Part shown: positions 34,416 to 43,437 of the stretch, piece by piece | Numbering within the stretch: position 1 is the first letter of the stretch | How the letters are laid out: every line of letters starts with the position of its first letter | DNA from: Candidatus Methylomirabilota bacterium | GTDB taxonomy: Bacteria; Methylomirabilota; Methylomirabilia; Rokubacteriales; CSP1-6 | Assembly: GCA_035315345.1 (NCBI GenBank) | Contig: DATFYA010000105.1 | Location: 62,001-126,000, forward strand | DNA: 64,000 nt | Direction: 5' to 3' | Made by a program: the position numbers and the translations under genes | Notes under the pieces: generated by a model | The model's input: only the letters and a program-made list of their open reading frames with translations | The model's database searches: none | What the model was told of the DNA's origin: nothing

Positions 34416-35888
34416 TTAGGCGGTCAGGGCCACGTAGAGGCTGGCCCCGTCGCGCTGGATCATGACCACGATGGGCGCGCCCTTGGGGTGCTGGTCCAGC
34501 ACCCGCTTGAGCTGCGCCACGTCGGGCACCTTCTGGTGATCGACCTCGGTGATGACGTCGCCGGGCCGGATCCCCGCGGTCTCGGCCGGGCTGCCGTCGC
34601 GCACACCGCGCACGAGCACGCCGTGCGCGTCGGCCAGCTTCATGTCCCGGGCCCGGTCCGGCGTGAGCGGCTCGACGCTCAGGCCGAGCGCCCCCTTCGA
34701 TTCGTCGCCCGACGCGGAGGCCACCTGCTGGCCGGGCTCCTCCATCTGGGCGACGGTGACGTCGAGCGTGATCGGCTTGCCGTCACGGATCACGTTGAGC
34801 GCCACCTTGCGGCCGACCGGGGTGTTGGCCACCAGCCGGGACAGGTCGCCCGGGTGCGCGATCTTCTGGCCGTCGAACTGGGTCACGACGTCACCGGCCT
34901 TGAGGCCGGCCCGGGCCGCCGGGGAATCCGTCTGCACCGAGGCGACGAGCGCGCCCGCGTTCTCCGACATCTGGAAGCCCTTGGCCAGCTCCGGCGTGAG
35001 CGACTGGATGCTGACGCCGAGCCAGCCGCGCGTCACCTTGCCGGTGGACGCGAGCTGGGTCACCACCGGCTTGACCTGGTTGATCGGGATCGCGAAGCCG
35101 ATGCCGACCGACCCGCCGGACTGACTGAAGATCGCGTTGTTGATGCCGACGACCTGGCCGCGCGAGTTGATGAGCGGCCCGCCGCTGTTGCCCGGATTGA
35201 TCGACGCGTCGGTCTGGATGAAGTCGTCGTAGGGACCCTGGCCGATGACCCGGCCGGTGGCGCTCACGATGCCGGTGGTGACGGTCTGCTCCAGCCCGAA
35301 GGGATTGCCGATGGCCATCACCGGCTCACCCACCCGCAGCTGCGCGGAGTCGCCGAACGGGATCACCGGCAGCCCGCTGGCCTCCACCTTCAGAAGCGCC
35401 AGGTCGGTCTTGGGATCGCGGCCCACCACCTTGCCGCTGAGCTCGCGGCCGTCGTCCATCTTCACCCGGATCTCGGTGGCCCCGTCCACCACGTGGTTGT
35501 TGGTCACGATGTAGCCGTCGGGGTTCACGATGAAGCCCGAGCCCAGGCTGCGCACCGCGTGCGGCTGCGACTCCTGCGGGACGCCGAACCGCTTGAAGAA
35601 CTCCCGGAGCTGCTCGTTGTCGCCGAAGGGGCTCTGCATCGGCGTCTGCTGATCCACCCGCTTGGTGCTGATGTTCACCACCGCCGGCTTCAGGGTCTTG
35701 GCCAGGTCGACCCAGTTGGGCGCGGGCACCGTCGGGCTCGGGCTGACCGCGACCGTGCGGTCGCTCCACAGCGGGGTGGTGGTGCTGGTGAATCCGAGGT
35801 GCGGCGCCAGGCCGACGATGGCGGCCACCGCGGCCACCACCACCGCCGCCGCGGCGGCGCGATATCGAGTCGTCAATCGATTCATCAC
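34416..35888 (-). CDS. HtrA/DegP-family periplasmic serine protease
   Basis: 490 residues. An N-terminal membrane segment (about 10-30) anchors or exports it. Trypsin-like domain with catalytic H132 (TNNHVVDG), D162 (KTDLALLK) and S235 (NPGNSGGPL), followed by two PDZ domains (about 275-360 and 390-485). Degrades or refolds misfolded envelope proteins. It is downstream of the TPR gene, whose promoter carries the triple CTCTCA site, so it is probably part of that stress transcript. Length and layout match MucD/DegQ-type proteins. Confidence 0.95.
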   Translation of the reverse strand: MMNRLTTRYRAAAAAVVVAAVAAIVGLAPHLGFTSTTTPLWSDRTVAVSPSPTVPAPNWVDLAKTLKPAVVNISTKRVDQQTPMQSPFGDNEQLREFFKRFGVPQESQPHAVRSLGSGFIVNPDGYIVTNNHVVDGATEIRVKMDDGRELSGKVVGRDPKTDLALLKVEASGLPVIPFGDSAQLRVGEPVMAIGNPFGLEQTVTTGIVSATGRVIGQGPYDDFIQTDASINPGNSGGPLINSRGQVVGINNAIFSQSGGSVGIGFAIPINQVKPVVTQLASTGKVTRGWLGVSIQSLTPELAKGFQMSENAGALVASVQTDSPAARAGLKAGDVVTQFDGQKIAHPGDLSRLVANTPVGRKVALNVIRDGKPITLDVTVAQMEEPGQQVASASGDESKGALGLSVEPLTPDRARDMKLADAHGVLVRGVRDGSPAETAGIRPGDVITEVDHQKVPDVAQLKRVLDQHPKGAPIVVMIQRDGASLYVALTA

Positions 35889-35949
35889 ACGCTCTCCCTG
35901 TTCAGAATTGGCTCGAGGCGTCGCTCGAGGTTCGGGTGATCGTTCGGGG

Positions 35950-36504
35950 TCATGGCCGTCCCTGCGCGGCCTTCAGCTGCTCATGGGCGACGGCGCCGAG
36001 GGCGCTGCCCCGAGCCAGGTGCATCGCGATCCGGTACTGCTCCTCCATGCCTTCCACGTCCCCCGCCCGCCGCAGGGTGTCGGCGAGCAGGAGCCGGATG
36101 TCGGGCGAGCGCGGCTCCAGCTCGGCGGCGCGCCGGAGATGGCCGATCGCGTCGCCCACGCGGCCGGCGTCCAGCAGCACGGTGGCGAGGCCCGCCTCGT
36201 ACTGCGGGTCGCGCGGGGCCAGCCGCACCGCGTCGCGGGCATGGCTCAGCGCGGCCGCGTGCTGTCCGAGGCCCGCGTAGGCCAGCCCGAGATAGTAGTG
36301 CGCGCGGGCATCGCGCGGCGCGGCCACCACCGCCCGCGTCAGCTCGCGCGCGGCGGGCAGGTACTCGCCGTCGAGGACGAGGCTCGCGCCGGAATCCACC
36401 AGCCCGCGCGCGCGCCAGGCGCTCACGCCGAGCGCGAGGCCCATCACCGTCGCGACCAGCGCAACGGCGGCGAGCAGGCGAGCGAACCAGGGTCTCGAGT
36501 GCAT
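35950..36504 (-). CDS. Membrane-anchored TPR protein
   Basis: 184 residues. One N-terminal transmembrane helix (about 9-30), then three to four tetratricopeptide repeats (about 38-150; e.g. ARAHYYLGLAYAGLGQHAAAL). It likely scaffolds protein contacts at the periplasmic face. ATG 36504 directly precedes the helix; the upstream in-frame extension to 36630 would run through the operator. A TACGGT -10 box lies 24-30 nt upstream of the ATG, giving a short leader of about 18 nt. Cotranscribed with htrA 61 bp downstream. Confidence 0.85.
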   Translation of the reverse strand: MHSRPWFARLLAAVALVATVMGLALGVSAWRARGLVDSGASLVLDGEYLPAARELTRAVVAAPRDARAHYYLGLAYAGLGQHAAALSHARDAVRLAPRDPQYEAGLATVLLDAGRVGDAIGHLRRAAELEPRSPDIRLLLADTLRRAGDVEGMEEQYRIAMHLARGSALGAVAHEQLKAAQGRP

Positions 36505-36528
36505 GTGCGGATCGTCCTCGTCGCCTTG

Positions 36529-36573
36529 ACCGTAGCCGGTCGACGTGAGCCACCCGTGAGAGGGAGATGAGAA
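36529..36573 (-). promoter_or_regulatory. Operator-promoter of the TPR-htrA transcript (triple CTCTCA-like repeat)
   Basis: Minus strand: TTCTCA, CTCTCA and GGCTCA at 36573-36568, 36562-36557 and 36551-36546, each 11 bp apart. An 11-bp gap leads to the -10-like TACGGT (36534-36529). The same architecture stands before the SOD gene. Eleven-bp direct repeats next to the -10 are how OmpR/PhoB-type regulators recruit RNA polymerase. Confidence 0.6.
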
Positions 36574-36578
36574 GTGGC

Positions 36579-36965
36579 TTAGGAGGCGGAGGGAATGACG
36601 AGCGTCAGGTTGCCGTGACAGGTGGGACAATCCACGCGGCGCCCCGCCACGAAGCGCCCGCCCGGCCGCAGCTCGTGGACGGCCCCGCAGCGTGGGCAGG
36701 TCCCGCGCAGCACGATCAGCCGCCGATCCTCGTGGGCGCGCTTCACCGCCATCACGATCCCGGCCACCGTGAAGGTCGGGACGAGCAGGAAGTGCGCGAC
36801 CGGGATGAAGACGCTCACCGCCGCGAGCCCCCAGAACATGCCGAGCCCGCGCAGCACCCGCCCGAGGCGGGCGCCGGGGGCCTGCTCGACGACGGTCGCG
36901 GTCGCGGGGCGCGGCTCGTGACCGAACGCGGTCAGCTGGGCGACGGCCTGGATTTCGGTGGCCAC
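36579..36965 (-). CDS. Membrane protein with C-terminal zinc ribbon
   Basis: 128 residues, GTG start. Two hydrophobic segments (about 38-78) are followed by a zinc-ribbon with CPRCG (90-94) and CPTCH (113-117). The ribbon probably faces the cytoplasm. No named family is recognised. It starts 10 bp after the SOD stop and should share its transcript; its stop sits 6 bp before the downstream triple-repeat operator. Confidence 0.75.
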   Translation of the reverse strand: MATEIQAVAQLTAFGHEPRPATATVVEQAPGARLGRVLRGLGMFWGLAAVSVFIPVAHFLLVPTFTVAGIVMAVKRAHEDRRLIVLRGTCPRCGAVHELRPGGRFVAGRRVDCPTCHGNLTLVIPSAS

Positions 36966-36975
36966 CCGGCGCGCC

Positions 36976-37620
36976 TCAGGCGGCGGCCGACGGGCGAACC
37001 GCCATCGGCTCGACGAGCCGATGCTCGACCACCGACCAGGCGATGTTGCGCAGGAATGCGTCCAGATACCGCCCCCGCTCGGTCGCGCGGTAGTCGCGCA
37101 TGAAGGCGTGCTCCCACACGTCCATGACGAGGAGCGGCTTGAAGCCGGCGGGTACCCCGTTCTGGTGCAGGCTGACCCAGTGATTGGTCAGCCGCCGGGT
37201 CATCGGGTCCTGGCACAGCATCACCCAGCCGACGCCCCGCATCCCGCCGATGGCCTGGAAGTCGGTACGCCACTGCTCGACGGAGCCGAACGACTCGGCC
37301 AGGGCGCGAGCGATCGGCGAGGTCGGATCGGGCTTGGCCCGCGCACCGCTCGACAGGTTGGAGAAGTAGTACTCGTGCAGGATCATGCCGTTGTACTCGA
37401 ATCCCATGCGACGGGTCAGCTCGGCGAACTCGGCGTCGCGGCCGGAGGCTCGGCCGTGGTCGCGCAGGCCCGCCAGCTCGGCGTTCAGCGCGTTGACCTG
37501 GCGCACGTAGCCCGAGTAGAGCGACAGATGCTCGGCGATCTGGTCGTCGGAGATCCCGTCCAGTCCCCGGAGCCCATCGAACCGCTGCTCGACATACGGC
37601 TTCTGCTTGGCTGGTGGCAT
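36976..37620 (-). CDS. Fe/Mn superoxide dismutase
   Basis: 214 residues. Metal ligands H31, H82, D167 and H171 are visible (EHLSLYSGYV, LHEYYFSNL, MDVWEHAF). The first-ligand segment lacks the common 'HHxxYV' form, placing it in a divergent SOD group rather than the E. coli type. Metal preference cannot be read. No signal peptide, so it acts in the cytoplasm, complementing the periplasmic sodC. ATG 37620 has an AGGGAGGG stretch upstream. The promoter region holds three CTCTCA repeats, so induction by the adjacent response regulator is likely. Confidence 0.93.
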   Translation of the reverse strand: MPPAKQKPYVEQRFDGLRGLDGISDDQIAEHLSLYSGYVRQVNALNAELAGLRDHGRASGRDAEFAELTRRMGFEYNGMILHEYYFSNLSSGARAKPDPTSPIARALAESFGSVEQWRTDFQAIGGMRGVGWVMLCQDPMTRRLTNHWVSLHQNGVPAGFKPLLVMDVWEHAFMRDYRATERGRYLDAFLRNIAWSVVEHRLVEPMAVRPSAAA

Positions 37621-37642
37621 CGTGGGTGCCCTCCCTGGGCCA

Positions 37643-37687
37643 ACCCTAGCAGGGCCACATGAGAGACAGATGAGAGGCGGGTGAGAG
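37643..37687 (-). promoter_or_regulatory. Operator-promoter of the SOD gene (triple CTCTCA direct repeat)
   Basis: Minus strand: three exact CTCTCA hexamers at 37687-37682, 37676-37671 and 37665-37660, separated by 5 bp (11-bp period), then 11 bp and TAGGGT (37648-37643) as a -10. It lies between the kinase stop and the SOD start. Confidence 0.7.
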
Positions 37688-37690
37688 CGG

Positions 37691-39094
37691 TCAGGCGGAC
37701 GCCAGGGGCAAGCGGATGGTGAAGCGGCTCCCCGACCCCGGTCGCGACTCGACGGTGAGCGTCCCGCGGTGAGCCGTCACGATGGAGCGGGCGATCGCCA
37801 GCCCGAGCCCGGCGCCGCCGGTGTCGCGGCTGCGGGCCGCATCGAGGCGCACGAAGGGCTCGAACACGCGCTCGGCGTCGGCGGGATCGACGCCGATGCC
37901 GGTGTCCGAGACGGTCAGCGACGCGGTGCCGTCGTCCGCGACCAGACTCAGCTCGACCTTGCCGCCCCGGGGCGTGTACTTGACCCCGTTCTCGACCAGG
38001 TTCAACAGCGCGCGCCGCAGGGCGGTGGCGTCGCCCTGCACCACCGCCGGGGCGGCGCTCTCGATACGCACGCTCACCCCGGCGGCCTGGCCGAGCCGCG
38101 CGCCCGCGTCGAGGCCCTCGAGCAGGATGGGCTCGAGATCGACGCGCTCGCCCGCGGGCTCGGGCCCGGCCTGGGCGCGCGAGAACAGCAGCAGGTCCTC
38201 GGAGAGCCGGATGAGGCGCTCCACCTCCTCGAGGCTCGAGGTCAGCACCGCCCGGTACTCCCCGGGCGACCGGTCCCCGCGAAGCGCCACCTCGGTGGTG
38301 CCGCGGAGCGCGGCCAGCGGCGTTCGCAGCTCGTGCGCGGCGTCGGCCGCGAACCGGCGGCTCTGCGCGAACGCCTGCTCGAGCCGCGCGAGCATGTCGT
38401 TCATGGTCTCGGCCAGCCGGTCCAGCTCGTCGCCGGTGCGCGGCCGCTCCACCCGCTCGCTCAGGTCCTCGGCGCTGATGCGGCGCGCGGTGCGCGTCAT
38501 GCGGTCGAGCGGGCGGAGCGCGACGCGGGCGATGATCGCGCCGCCGAGGGCGGCCAGCCCCACCCCGAGCGGGATCAGCACGGTCAGGGTGTCGACGTAG
38601 CGATCGAGCGTGGCGCGGGCCCGACGCAGCAGCATCCCGACCTGCACGATCTCCACCACCCGGCCGTCCCGGACGATCGGCATGGTGAGGACCCGCACCG
38701 GCTCGGCGCCCACGAGGCCGACCGTCTCGAAGGTGTTCTGCCCGCGCGCCGCCCGCGCGCGCGCGCCCGGCGAGAGCGGCAGCGCTCCCGCCCGCGGCGG
38801 CGCCGGCGCGGCCTGCGGCCGGCCCTCGGGATCCAGCAGCTGGAAGAACTTGTCGTAGAGCTCCGGCCCGAGCAGCTCCCGCAGCATCGCCTCCTGGTCG
38901 CGGGCGCCCCGCGCCTGCGCCCCGGTGTCCTTCACCACCTGGGCGACGGTCAGGAGCGAGGCGTCCAGATCCTGGAGGAGCCCGAAGCGCAGCCACGAGT
39001 AGGACAGCACGCTGATGGTCACGAGGATGGCCAGCAGCACGCCGCTGTACCAGAGGGTGAGCCGGGTGCGGATCGACAGTGACGGCCGCTTCAC
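37691..39094 (-). CDS. Two-component sensor histidine kinase
   Basis: 467 residues. GTG start overlaps the response-regulator stop by 4 bp. Two membrane helices (about 13-35 and 168-190) bracket a periplasmic sensor of about 130 residues rich in Ala, Arg and Pro. HAMP domain (about 191-240), HisKA with phospho-acceptor H254 (AAHELRTPL), N-box LVENGVKYT, G1 DTGIGV and G2 GAGLGLAI. It phosphorylates the upstream regulator. The sensor has no known ligand-binding fold, so the stimulus is unknown; an envelope or oxidative signal is suggested by neighbours. Confidence 0.94.
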   Translation of the reverse strand: MKRPSLSIRTRLTLWYSGVLLAILVTISVLSYSWLRFGLLQDLDASLLTVAQVVKDTGAQARGARDQEAMLRELLGPELYDKFFQLLDPEGRPQAAPAPPRAGALPLSPGARARAARGQNTFETVGLVGAEPVRVLTMPIVRDGRVVEIVQVGMLLRRARATLDRYVDTLTVLIPLGVGLAALGGAIIARVALRPLDRMTRTARRISAEDLSERVERPRTGDELDRLAETMNDMLARLEQAFAQSRRFAADAAHELRTPLAALRGTTEVALRGDRSPGEYRAVLTSSLEEVERLIRLSEDLLLFSRAQAGPEPAGERVDLEPILLEGLDAGARLGQAAGVSVRIESAAPAVVQGDATALRRALLNLVENGVKYTPRGGKVELSLVADDGTASLTVSDTGIGVDPADAERVFEPFVRLDAARSRDTGGAGLGLAIARSIVTAHRGTLTVESRPGSGSRFTIRLPLASA

Positions 39095-39768
39095 GGCTCG
39101 GCGCTCAGCGTGTAGCCGGCGCCGCGGACGGTCTGGAGCAGGCGCGGCTCGCCCTCCGCGTCGATCTTCCGGCGGAGGTAGCCGACGTACACGTCGATGA
39201 TGTTGCTCTCCGGATCGAAATCCATGCCCCAGACGTGCTGGGTGATCATGGGGCGGCTCAGCACGCGGCCCGCGTTGCGCATGAAGTACTCGAGCAGGGC
39301 GTGCTCGCGCGCGGTCAAGGTGATGCGGCGGCGCCCGCGGCTCACCGCGCGGGTAGCCGGATCGAGGGTGAGCTCGCCGACGCGCAGCACCGGCTCGGCC
39401 CGGCCCCGGCTGCGGCGCAGCAGGGCCCGCACCCGGGCCAGGAACTCCTCGAAGGCGAACGGCTTGGCGAGATAGTCGTCGGCGCCCAGGTCGAGGCCGG
39501 TCACCTTGTCGGCCACCCCGTCGCGAGCGGTCAGCAGGAGCACCGGCGTCTGCACGCGGCTCTCGCGCAGCGTCTTCAGCACGTTGAAGCCGTCGCGCTT
39601 GGGCAGCATGACGTCGAGGACGACCAGGTCGTAGGACGGGCCCTCCGCGATGGCGTCGAGCGCGGCCGCGCCGTCCGCCGCCACCTCGACCGCGTGGCCC
39701 TCCTCGACCAGCCCCTGCCGGATGAACGAGGCGACCTTGCGCTCGTCTTCGACCACGAGGATCCGCAT
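39091..39768 (-). CDS. OmpR/PhoB-family response regulator
   Basis: 225 residues. Receiver domain with acidic pocket (VVEDE), phospho-acceptor D52 ([11 protein letters not shown]), switch T80 and K102, then a winged-helix trans_reg_C domain (about 128-222, ending in VRGAGYTL). ATG 39768 starts directly with the receiver; the ORF to 39885 crosses the divergent gene's region. OmpR/PhoB proteins bind direct repeats with 11-bp period, which is exactly what precedes the SOD and TPR genes downstream. No such repeat is seen upstream of this gene itself. Confidence 0.95.
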   Translation of the reverse strand: MRILVVEDERKVASFIRQGLVEEGHAVEVAADGAAALDAIAEGPSYDLVVLDVMLPKRDGFNVLKTLRESRVQTPVLLLTARDGVADKVTGLDLGADDYLAKPFAFEEFLARVRALLRRSRGRAEPVLRVGELTLDPATRAVSRGRRRITLTAREHALLEYFMRNAGRVLSRPMITQHVWGMDFDPESNIIDVYVGYLRRKIDAEGEPRLLQTVRGAGYTLSAEP

Positions 39769-39886
39769 GTCCGGAGGTAGAATCCCACCCGGTGGAGGGC
39801 ACCGCAAGCCGGGCCCGCCCCGGGAGACCACCCTGGGAGTGCGGGTGGTCCACGAGCTCCCACGACGTGCGATGGAGGACCGCATC

Positions 39887-40918
39887 GTGATCGATCTCTA
39901 CAGCGACACCCTCACGAAGCCCACCCCGGACATGCGCCGCTTCATGTGCGAGGCCGAGGTGGGTGACGAGCAGAAGGGCGAGGACCCGACGGTCAACCGG
40001 CTGCAGGAGATGGTGGCCGAGCTGCTCGGCAAGGAGGCCGCGGTCTACCTGCCGTCCGGCACCATGTGCAACGAGATCGCGGTCAAGGTCCACACCCGTC
40101 CGGGCGACGAGGTGCTGGCCGACCGCACCTCGCACCTGATCCACTTCGAGGGCGGCGGCCCCGGTCTGCTCTCGGGCGTGCTCATGACCGGACTCGACGG
40201 CGAGCGCGGCGTCTTCACCGGTGCCCAGGTCCGCGCCGGCACGCACGCCCGCTCGCGCTACGCGCCGCCGACGCGGCTGGTCTCGATCGAGAACACGAGC
40301 AACCTGGGCGGCGGCCGGGTCTGGCCGCTCGCCGCGGTGGCCGACGTGAGCGCGGCCGCGAAGGCGCTCGGGCTCGCCACGCACATGGACGGGGCGCGGC
40401 TGCTGAATGCGGTGGTGGCGTCGGGGACGCCCGCCCGGGCCTACGCGGCCGCGGTGGACTCGGTGTGGATCGACTTCAGCAAGGGGCTCGGCGCTCCGGT
40501 CGGCGCCTGCCTCGCCGGGTCGCGGGCCTTCATCGAGGAGGCGTGGCGCTACAAGCAGGCCCTGGGGGGCGCGATGCGGCAGGCGGGCATCATCGCGGCG
40601 GGCGGCGTCTATGCCCTCCGGCATCACGTGGACCGCCTCGGCGAGGATCACGACAACGCCCGGGCGCTGGCCCGAGGCATCGCAGGGCTGCCCGGCATCG
40701 TGCTGGACCCGGCGCACGTCGAGACCAACATCGTGATCTTCGACGTGGCCCGCCCCGGGCTCACCGCGGCCGGCCTGGCCGAGCGGCTGATGGCGGCGGC
40801 GCAGGTGCGGCTGAGCGTGATGGGCGAGACCCGGCTGCGCGCGGTCACGCACCTGGACGTGTCGCGCAAGCAGATCGACACCGCGGTGGAGGCGTTCGCG
40901 CGCGTGCTCTCGGCCTGA
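39887..40918 (+). CDS. L-threonine aldolase-type PLP enzyme (GntG family)
   Basis: 343 residues. [18 protein letters not shown] at the start and [16 protein letters not shown] are threonine-aldolase landmarks; K199 in [11 protein letters not shown] binds PLP. Cleaves L-threonine (or allo-threonine, phenylserine) to glycine and an aldehyde. GTG 39887 is preferred because GGAGG lies 8 nt upstream; ATG 39872 would be five codons longer and overlaps that site. Divergent from the response regulator by about 118 bp. Confidence 0.9.
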   Translation: MIDLYSDTLTKPTPDMRRFMCEAEVGDEQKGEDPTVNRLQEMVAELLGKEAAVYLPSGTMCNEIAVKVHTRPGDEVLADRTSHLIHFEGGGPGLLSGVLMTGLDGERGVFTGAQVRAGTHARSRYAPPTRLVSIENTSNLGGGRVWPLAAVADVSAAAKALGLATHMDGARLLNAVVASGTPARAYAAAVDSVWIDFSKGLGAPVGACLAGSRAFIEEAWRYKQALGGAMRQAGIIAAGGVYALRHHVDRLGEDHDNARALARGIAGLPGIVLDPAHVETNIVIFDVARPGLTAAGLAERLMAAAQVRLSVMGETRLRAVTHLDVSRKQIDTAVEAFARVLSA

Positions 40919-40925
40919 GGGCCGC

Positions 40926-40955
40926 TTGACAGGGCCACGCTCCCCCGGCTAGCGT
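40926..40955 (+). promoter_or_regulatory. Promoter of the rhodanese/sulfur cluster
   Basis: TTGACA (40926-40931), 18-bp spacer, TAGCGT (40950-40955). Eight nt then lead to ATG 40964, implying little or no untranslated leader. Confidence 0.5.
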
Positions 40956-40963
40956 CCGATGGG

Positions 40964-42562
40964 ATGAACCCCGGCGCGATCTCCCCCGAGCAGCTGGCGA
41001 CGCTGCTGGAACAGCCCGCCCCGTACGCCCTGCTGGACGTGCGCGAGCGGGCCGCCTTCGAGCGCGGCCACATCTTCCGGGCCACGCCGCTGCCCCGTCG
41101 CCTCCTCGAGATGCGGCTGCCCACGCTGGTGACCGCCCCGGCCACCCTCATCGTGCTCTACGACGACTACGGCACCCTCTCCACGCTCGCCGCGACCACG
41201 CTGGCCGACCTGGGCTACAGCGAGGTGTTCGTCCTGACCGGGGGCCTCGAGGCGTGGCGGCGCGCGGGTCGGCCGGTGGTCCAGGGCCTCAACGTGCCGA
41301 GCAAGGTCTTCGGCGAGCACGTGCTGCACGAGCGCAAGACCCCCGAGATCAGCTGTCTGGAGCTCTCCGCGCAGATGGCCGAGGGCCGCGACATGGTCAT
41401 CGTGGACACCCGCACGCCCGAGGAGTACCACCGGGGCTGCCTGCCCGGGGCCTGGAGCATGCCGGGCGGCGAGCTGGTGCTGCGCATCGGCGAGGTGGTG
41501 GAGCGGCCGGATCAGACCATCGTGGTGCATTGCGGCGGACGCACCCGCTCCTATCTGGGCGCAGAGTCGCTGCGGCGGATGGGCCTGCCGAACCCCATCG
41601 TGGCGGTGAAGAACGGCACCATGGGCTGGCAGCTCGACGGGCTCGAGCTCGAGCGGGGCGCCACCCGCTGGGCGCCCCGGCCGTCCGACAAGAGCCGGTC
41701 GCGCGCCCTCGACGTCGCGGTGCGGGTGGCCGCCGAGGACGGCACGCCGCTGGTCTCCCCGGACGCGGTGGCCGAGCGATGGGGGCGACGGGGCGAGGAG
41801 AACGTCGTCCTGCTCGACGTCCGCACCCGGGAGGAGTACGAGGCCGGCCACGTGCCGGGCGCGCAGTGGGCGCCGGGCGGTCAGGCGGTGCAGGCCACCG
41901 ACGAGTACGTGGCGGTGCGGGCCGGATGGCTCGTCCTCATCTGCGACGGGCTCGGCCGGTCGATCATGACCGCGGGCTGGCTCAAGCGCATGGGGTTCCC
42001 GCACGTCGCGGTGATGGAGGGCGGCGTGATCGCCTGGCAGCGCTCCGGCCGACCACTCGAGACCGGCCAGCCGGACGCCCACCCGCCCGGCTATGCGGCG
42101 GCGTATCGCGTCGTGGATCGCATTCCCGCCGGACCGATCGGCGACGCCCTCGTGCTCAGCGTGGATCCCAGCGACGCCTACCTGCGCGGTCACGTGCCGG
42201 GCGCGCAGTGGATCGGCCGGGGCCGGCTCGAGCTGGCCATCGGGCGGGTCGCGCCCGACAAGGACCAGCCGATCGTGGTGACGTGCGCGGACGACGTGCA
42301 GTCGACGCTGGCCGCGGCGACCCTGCGGCGCATGGGCTACGCCAACGCCAGGGTGCTCGACGGTGGGCTCGCCGCCTGGACCGCGGCCGGTCTCCCGGTC
42401 GAGTCCGGGCCGGGGACGATGCTCGCCGAGGTGGACGACGTCGTGCAGAAGCCTTACGAGCGCGGGCGCGCGGCGATGGAGGCCTATCTGCGCTGGGAAG
42501 AGGCGCTGGATCCGCAGGGGGTCAGCCCGCACGCCCTGCTGCCGGAGAGCCGGCGCACGTGA
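40964..42562 (+). CDS. Four-domain rhodanese protein
   Basis: 532 residues made of four rhodanese domains (about 7-107, 129-230, 253-352 and 370-478). The sulfur-accepting Cys is present in domains 2 (C190, HCGGRTR), 3 (C327, ICDGLGR) and 4 (C441, TCADDV); domain 1 has Tyr66 there and is inactive. Such proteins pass sulfane sulfur between donors and acceptors. No signal peptide, so cytoplasmic. Starts a cluster with a mercaptopyruvate sulfurtransferase (4-bp overlap) and a CDO-like enzyme. A C-terminal helical tail follows domain 4. Confidence 0.9.
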   Translation: MNPGAISPEQLATLLEQPAPYALLDVRERAAFERGHIFRATPLPRRLLEMRLPTLVTAPATLIVLYDDYGTLSTLAATTLADLGYSEVFVLTGGLEAWRRAGRPVVQGLNVPSKVFGEHVLHERKTPEISCLELSAQMAEGRDMVIVDTRTPEEYHRGCLPGAWSMPGGELVLRIGEVVERPDQTIVVHCGGRTRSYLGAESLRRMGLPNPIVAVKNGTMGWQLDGLELERGATRWAPRPSDKSRSRALDVAVRVAAEDGTPLVSPDAVAERWGRRGEENVVLLDVRTREEYEAGHVPGAQWAPGGQAVQATDEYVAVRAGWLVLICDGLGRSIMTAGWLKRMGFPHVAVMEGGVIAWQRSGRPLETGQPDAHPPGYAAAYRVVDRIPAGPIGDALVLSVDPSDAYLRGHVPGAQWIGRGRLELAIGRVAPDKDQPIVVTCADDVQSTLAAATLRRMGYANARVLDGGLAAWTAAGLPVESGPGTMLAEVDDVVQKPYERGRAAMEAYLRWEEALDPQGVSPHALLPESRRT

Positions 42563-43413
42563 TCGACGCCCGCCTGCCCGACCCGCTGGTCTCGACCGAG
42601 TGGCTCGCCGCCTCCCTGGGTGCGCCCGATCTGAAGGTCGTGGACGCCACGTTCTACCTGCCACATCTGCGGCGCGACGCGCGCGCGGAGTTCGAGCAGG
42701 CGCACATCCCGGGCGCGGTGTTCTTCGACATCGACGCGGTGGCGGACCATTCGATCCCGCTGCCCCACATGCTGCCCGACCCGGGTCCCTTCGCGGACGC
42801 GGTCGGCGCCCTCGGCATCGGGACAGGCGATCGCGTGGTGGTGTACGGCGGCAAGGGCCTCATCGCCTCCGCGCGGGTCTGGTGGAGCTTCCGGGTGTTC
42901 GGTCATGAGCGCGTGGCGGTGCTGGACGGCGGGCTCGGCAAGTGGCGGACGGAAGGGCGTCCGGTGGAGGCCGGCCCCGCTCGGCCGGCTCCGCGGCGAT
43001 TCTCCGCGACCTACCACAAGGACCTGGTGGCCGATCTCTCCCGCATGCTCGCGGTGCTCGAGCGCCGGGACGCCCAGATCGTCGACGCGCGCTCGCGCGG
43101 CCGCTTCGCCGCCACCGAGCCCGAGATCCGGCCCGGCTTGCGCGGTGGCCACATTCCCGGCAGCATGAACCTGCCCTACGGCGATCTGTTTCGCGCCGAC
43201 GACGACGCGATGCGGCCGGTCGACGAGGTGCGGGACGCCTTCCGGCAGGCCGGGCTCGATCCGGAGCGGCCGGTGGTGGCGACGTGCGGATCCGGGGTCA
43301 GCGCCGCGGTCCTGGCGCTGGCGCTCTATCGCCTCGGACGGCGGGACGCGGCGGTCTACGACGGGTCGTGGACGGAGTGGGGCGGCCGCGCCGACACCCC
43401 GATCGTCACCTGA
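42559..43413 (+). CDS. Thiosulfate/3-mercaptopyruvate sulfurtransferase
   Basis: 284 residues, tandem rhodanese fold with an inactive N-domain and catalytic C243 in CGSGVSA, close to the CG[S/T]GVT loop of mercaptopyruvate sulfurtransferase. HIPGAVFFDIDAVAD and HIPGSMNLPY are standard landmarks. It moves sulfur from 3-mercaptopyruvate or thiosulfate to thiols or cyanide. GTG overlaps the upstream stop, so translation is coupled. It may feed the four-domain rhodanese protein. Confidence 0.93.
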   Translation: MIDARLPDPLVSTEWLAASLGAPDLKVVDATFYLPHLRRDARAEFEQAHIPGAVFFDIDAVADHSIPLPHMLPDPGPFADAVGALGIGTGDRVVVYGGKGLIASARVWWSFRVFGHERVAVLDGGLGKWRTEGRPVEAGPARPAPRRFSATYHKDLVADLSRMLAVLERRDAQIVDARSRGRFAATEPEIRPGLRGGHIPGSMNLPYGDLFRADDDAMRPVDEVRDAFRQAGLDPERPVVATCGSGVSAAVLALALYRLGRRDAAVYDGSWTEWGGRADTPIVT

Positions 43414-43437
43414 CGCGAGGCACCCCGGGAGACATCG

